A stretch of 64,000 bases of DNA from Actinomadura rubrisoli (GTDB lineage: Bacteria; Actinomycetota; Actinomycetes; Streptosporangiales; Streptosporangiaceae): positions 30,426-94,425 of the forward strand of contig NZ_SMKU01000004.1 in NCBI RefSeq assembly GCF_004349215.1. The letters are read 5' to 3'. This document shows, one piece after another, positions 61,849 through 64,000 of the stretch (positions are counted from its first letter, which is position 1; each line of letters begins with the position of its first letter). The position numbers and the translations under genes were made by a program. The notes under the pieces are model-generated. The model was not told the origin of the DNA. It saw only the letters and a list, made by a program, of their open reading frames with translations, and made no database searches.

Positions 61849-61965
61849 GGAGGGCGGCGGCGAGGAAACCACCGACCGCAAGGCCGGAACGGCGCCTCGC
61901 CGCCGACCCCTACGACAACCCGATCGCTTGACCACAGCCGTGCCACGCGAGCGCTTTTCCCCGCT

Positions 61966-62175
61966 CTACGGAGGCTGGGCGGTCCGTCGCCGCTCGCGTG
62001 CGCGTGCGGCGGCGCGGGTGATGATGTCGCCGAGGTAGCGGATCTTGTCGGGGTCCTCGCGTTTGCCTTGCCAGTACTGCGATTCGGGGACGATCTCGTC
62101 CATGAGCAACTGGTAGGCGGCGATCGCACGCTGCAGGTCGTCGTGTTCTCCGGCGTCGGGCGGGTCGGTGGCCAT
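61966..62175 (-). CDS. Small conserved-type hypothetical protein
   Basis: A 69-residue helical, charged protein with AGGAGAGG 4 bases before ATG 62175. Begins MATDPPDAGEHDDLQRAIAA, then YLGDIITRAAARARERRR. No family recognised. On the same strand as, and downstream of, the 193-residue gene; both face away from the XRE regulator. Convergent with the group II intron. Confidence 0.55.
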   Translation of the reverse strand: MATDPPDAGEHDDLQRAIAAYQLLMDEIVPESQYWQGKREDPDKIRYLGDIITRAAARARERRRTAQPP

Positions 62176-62436
62176 CGGTCCTCTCCTGTTGGGCGCGGCG
62201 GCACCGGCGTCGGGGTCGCTTGGTGCCGCCGCGCCGTTTGTGGGGCCGCCCGGCCGGCAGGGGGTATGCCGACCGGGCGGCGGGCACGGGCTCCCGGCTC
62301 CCTTCCAGGGGCCCGTGCCGGTCGCGCGGCTTCGCTCCGAAAGCCCCCGTCCAGGGCCGAGCGGCGGCCGCGCGAACGGGTGGGCGCGGCGCTCACTCCG
62401 CGCTACGGGCTACCGCACCCACCGTCATCGGCCCGT

Positions 62437-63018
62437 CTACCCCTCTGCGGTCGGGTCGGCGGAGACCGGCGCGCCGAGCGCCCACGCGATCCGCTCGGCC
62501 GCCTGCTCCACATCCACCGACAACCGGCCACCGGTATCGGGCCCGGCCGACCACACATAACTCTCGCCCTCGGCATCCCAAGAGACCCGGCGCTTCTCAC
62601 CCTGGTAGGCGACATGCAGATGGTTGCCCGCCGCCTTGGCCCCCTCCAGCCACGAGGTCTGGGGAACCGACTCGCAGCGCGCGCTGACCTGCGGAACCCG
62701 CCGCCGCACCGCCGCGTACAGGGCGTCCACCGGCCCGTACGGCGTGACCGCCGGCCTGTCCAGGCCCGCAGCGATGATCACCGCGGCATCGACGATGTGA
62801 TCGGCCTGCGCGATCGGCTCACCCGAACCATCCACAAACCACAACCGATCGGCGTCGGTGGGCCGCGGCTTACACGTGATGGCACCAACGATCCCACCGA
62901 CCACGAGGAAGTCACGGCCGAGCTTGGACTTGAAGCCCCGACCCTGCAGCTGATTCATCAAGGCACCGAGCTGCGCATAGGCGTGGGGATGCTCGGTGCC
63001 GTCGAAGTTCTCTGCCAT
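62437..63018 (-). CDS. Hypothetical protein
   Basis: A 193-residue soluble protein with GGAGG 5 bases before ATG 63018. Alpha/beta pattern (HAYAQLGALMNQLQGRGFKS, DHIVDAAVIIAAGL, DVEQAAERIAWALGAP). The type is often found beside XRE regulators in actinomycetes, but I cannot name a family. Divergent from the regulator at 63174. The 260 bases between it and the 69-residue gene show nothing recognisable. Confidence 0.6.
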   Translation of the reverse strand: MAENFDGTEHPHAYAQLGALMNQLQGRGFKSKLGRDFLVVGGIVGAITCKPRPTDADRLWFVDGSGEPIAQADHIVDAAVIIAAGLDRPAVTPYGPVDALYAAVRRRVPQVSARCESVPQTSWLEGAKAAGNHLHVAYQGEKRRVSWDAEGESYVWSAGPDTGGRLSVDVEQAAERIAWALGAPVSADPTAEG

Positions 63019-63173
63019 GCCCGCCTCCTGATGAAATGCACGGTGGTCTTTCGGTCACTGTCAGTGAATCCGTGGCAGGCGCCACACCTCTAGCGGGAGG
63101 ATGAGGAGTGGAGGAGGAGGCCCCCCGAGGCCGCGGCACTTCTCTGGAAACCCCGGGCGAGAGGTGCGTCGCG

Positions 63174-64000
63174 ATGTCCAAGGCCAGCGAGATCATCGGG
63201 GCGCGGCTGCGGAAGCTGCGCGAGGAACCGCGCGACCGGTACGGCCGCCCCCACCGGTCCCGGGAGAAGTGGGCGATCATGCTGCGCTCCGCAGCCGGTC
63301 CCGGCGCCGACGGCCTCCCGGGCGTGAAGAGCCTCGCGGACATGATCAAACAATGGGAGCGCGGCGACCACATCCCCGGCCCGATATATCGGCCTTTGTA
63401 CGCCCGCGTTACGGGGAAGACCGAAGAAGAGCTGTTCGCGGAGGCGATGGCGCCGGAGCAGGACAGCGCCCCCACACAACCGGAGGCCGAGCCAACGAAA
63501 CGCCGAGACGCCCTCAAACTCGGTGTCGCCGCCCTCACCCCCGAGGCCATGCACCGGGTCTTTGGTCATGCCGCCGAAGAGGCCATGGAGTTCACCCGGC
63601 TCGCCGGTGCCACCTCCTTGGGCGTCGGAACCCTCGCCCATTTGGACGCGGTGGTGACCGAACTCGATCGCGCCTACATAGGCAGCCCCCCGGGGGAGCT
63701 GTTCGCCATGGCGCGCACCTACCGGCACCAGGTCGCCGAGCTGATCCAGGGGCCTCACACCCTCCAGCAGGCCCGCGAACTCTACGTCTACGCGGCATGG
63801 CTGTCGGAGGCGCTCGCCTGGTTGGCCCACGATCTGGGCGACCCGTTCGCGGCCGAAGCGTGGGCGGTCGACGCGTTCGAACACGCCGACCAGGCCGGCC
63901 ATGACGAACTATGCGCGTGGGCCGCCGACGCCATGGCCTCGACCGCCATCTACAACAATCAGCCCGCCCGCGCCCTCGCCGCAGCGCAGCGCGGCATCGT
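63174..64000 (+). CDS. XRE-type regulator with helical C-terminal region (partial)
   Basis: The open frame runs off the window edge (at least 275 residues). ATG 63174 has GAGAGG 9 bases upstream; a GTG at 63108 is also in frame. Residues 1-95 contain a helix-turn-helix of the actinomycete type (IIGARLRKLREEPRDRYGRP, SLADMIKQWERGDHIPGPIY). A KRRDALKLGVAAL segment and TPR-like helices follow (ARTYRHQVAELIQGPHTLQQ). It likely controls the divergent small genes. Confidence 0.75.
   Translation, partial: MSKASEIIGARLRKLREEPRDRYGRPHRSREKWAIMLRSAAGPGADGLPGVKSLADMIKQWERGDHIPGPIYRPLYARVTGKTEEELFAEAMAPEQDSAPTQPEAEPTKRRDALKLGVAALTPEAMHRVFGHAAEEAMEFTRLAGATSLGVGTLAHLDAVVTELDRAYIGSPPGELFAMARTYRHQVAELIQGPHTLQQARELYVYAAWLSEALAWLAHDLGDPFAAEAWAVDAFEHADQAGHDELCAWAADAMASTAIYNNQPARALAAAQRGI

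Larger units (their letters stand above)
57347..61913 (+). mobile_element. Group II intron interrupted by another group II intron (twintron)
   Basis: Signals follow the order 5' ribozyme A (57347-~57870, ending in GTAGTAGTCCGAGG..GGGAAAGCC), 5' ribozyme B (~57870-58400, with a second GTAGTAGTCGTGGG..GGGAAAGCC), RT-HNH gene, domain V/VI (60221-~60313), second RT gene, domain V/VI (61815-~61913). The second RT has no 5' ribozyme directly in front (only ~35 bases), so ribozyme A must belong to it, with intron B inserted in its domain IV. The 5' end is uncertain (GTGAAAG rather than GTGCG). The 3' end is near CCCCTAC at 61913. Confidence 0.7.

Noticed and set aside
53700..62000. Integrative element or prophage using the tRNA-like genes as attachment site
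   Set aside because: No integrase, excisionase, structural phage or conjugation genes and no direct repeat of the tRNA ends were found in the window.

Overview
This is high-GC actinomycete chromosome. The supporting signs are an AfsR/SARP-type regulator, a SapA-like spore-associated secreted protein, an ESX-type WXG100 pair, an IS701-family element, several XRE+TPR regulators, frequent GTG starts and many ATGA/GTGA gene overlaps. A Streptosporangiales-type (Actinomadura-like) host fits, but the genus is inference. The window is mostly accessory genome: metabolic cassettes, regulators, conflict-type genes and mobile elements, with no ribosomal or core replication genes.

Layout. 0-6 kb: WXG100 protein plus a polymorphic-toxin-like ESX substrate, then an IS5-family element carrying a winged-helix passenger gene, an abutting IS701-family element that truncates an HTH gene, and an orphan Imm10 immunity protein. 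6-13 kb: TPR protein, a cysteine desulfurase-methyltransferase fusion, an XRE-TPR regulator and a MerR regulator. 13-20 kb: amidase/AtzG-like/MFS operon behind a 16-bp palindrome, secreted S41 protease, lone P450, SapA-like protein. 20-25 kb: SARP-NB-ARC-TPR regulator in an operon with a lone peptide-binding lipoprotein. 25-33 kb: polyamine-type catabolic locus (amine oxidase, agmatinase, an aldehyde dehydrogenase broken by deletion, PucR regulator, APC permease, amidohydrolase). 33-38 kb: compact terpene cluster (P450, FAD monooxygenase, class I terpene synthase; hydrolase divergent). 38-41 kb: tandem IclR regulator divergent from a two-subunit 3-oxoacid CoA-transferase.

41-54 kb looks like a signalling/conflict island: a GAP1-like protein, a P-loop GTPase and a zinc-ribbon/vWA-like protein in one operon, divergent from a DUF4407 membrane protein and a Ser/Thr kinase with C-terminal MgtE_N-like helical repeats. 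A lipoprotein, a membrane-anchored BTAD regulator ending in helix-hairpin-helix motifs, and a conserved hypothetical follow.

At 53.8-54.05 kb are two tRNA-like genes whose halves are in the reverse order (T-arm and 3' acceptor strand first, then 5' acceptor strand and D-arm). In each, the two acceptor strands match perfectly across a 7-nt joint (discriminator base plus a 6-nt linker). This is the layout of circularly permuted tRNA genes, which I know only from algae and archaea. It is the most unusual signal in the window.

54-57 kb holds an SDR/MarR pair, a secreted protein, and a small DnaJ-type zinc-finger protein coupled to a PCMT-like methyltransferase. From the end of that methyltransferase to about 61.9 kb lie two group II introns arranged one inside the other (twintron): two 5' ribozyme segments, RT-HNH, domain V, second RT, second domain V. 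The window ends with two small conserved genes divergent from an XRE-type regulator that runs off the edge.
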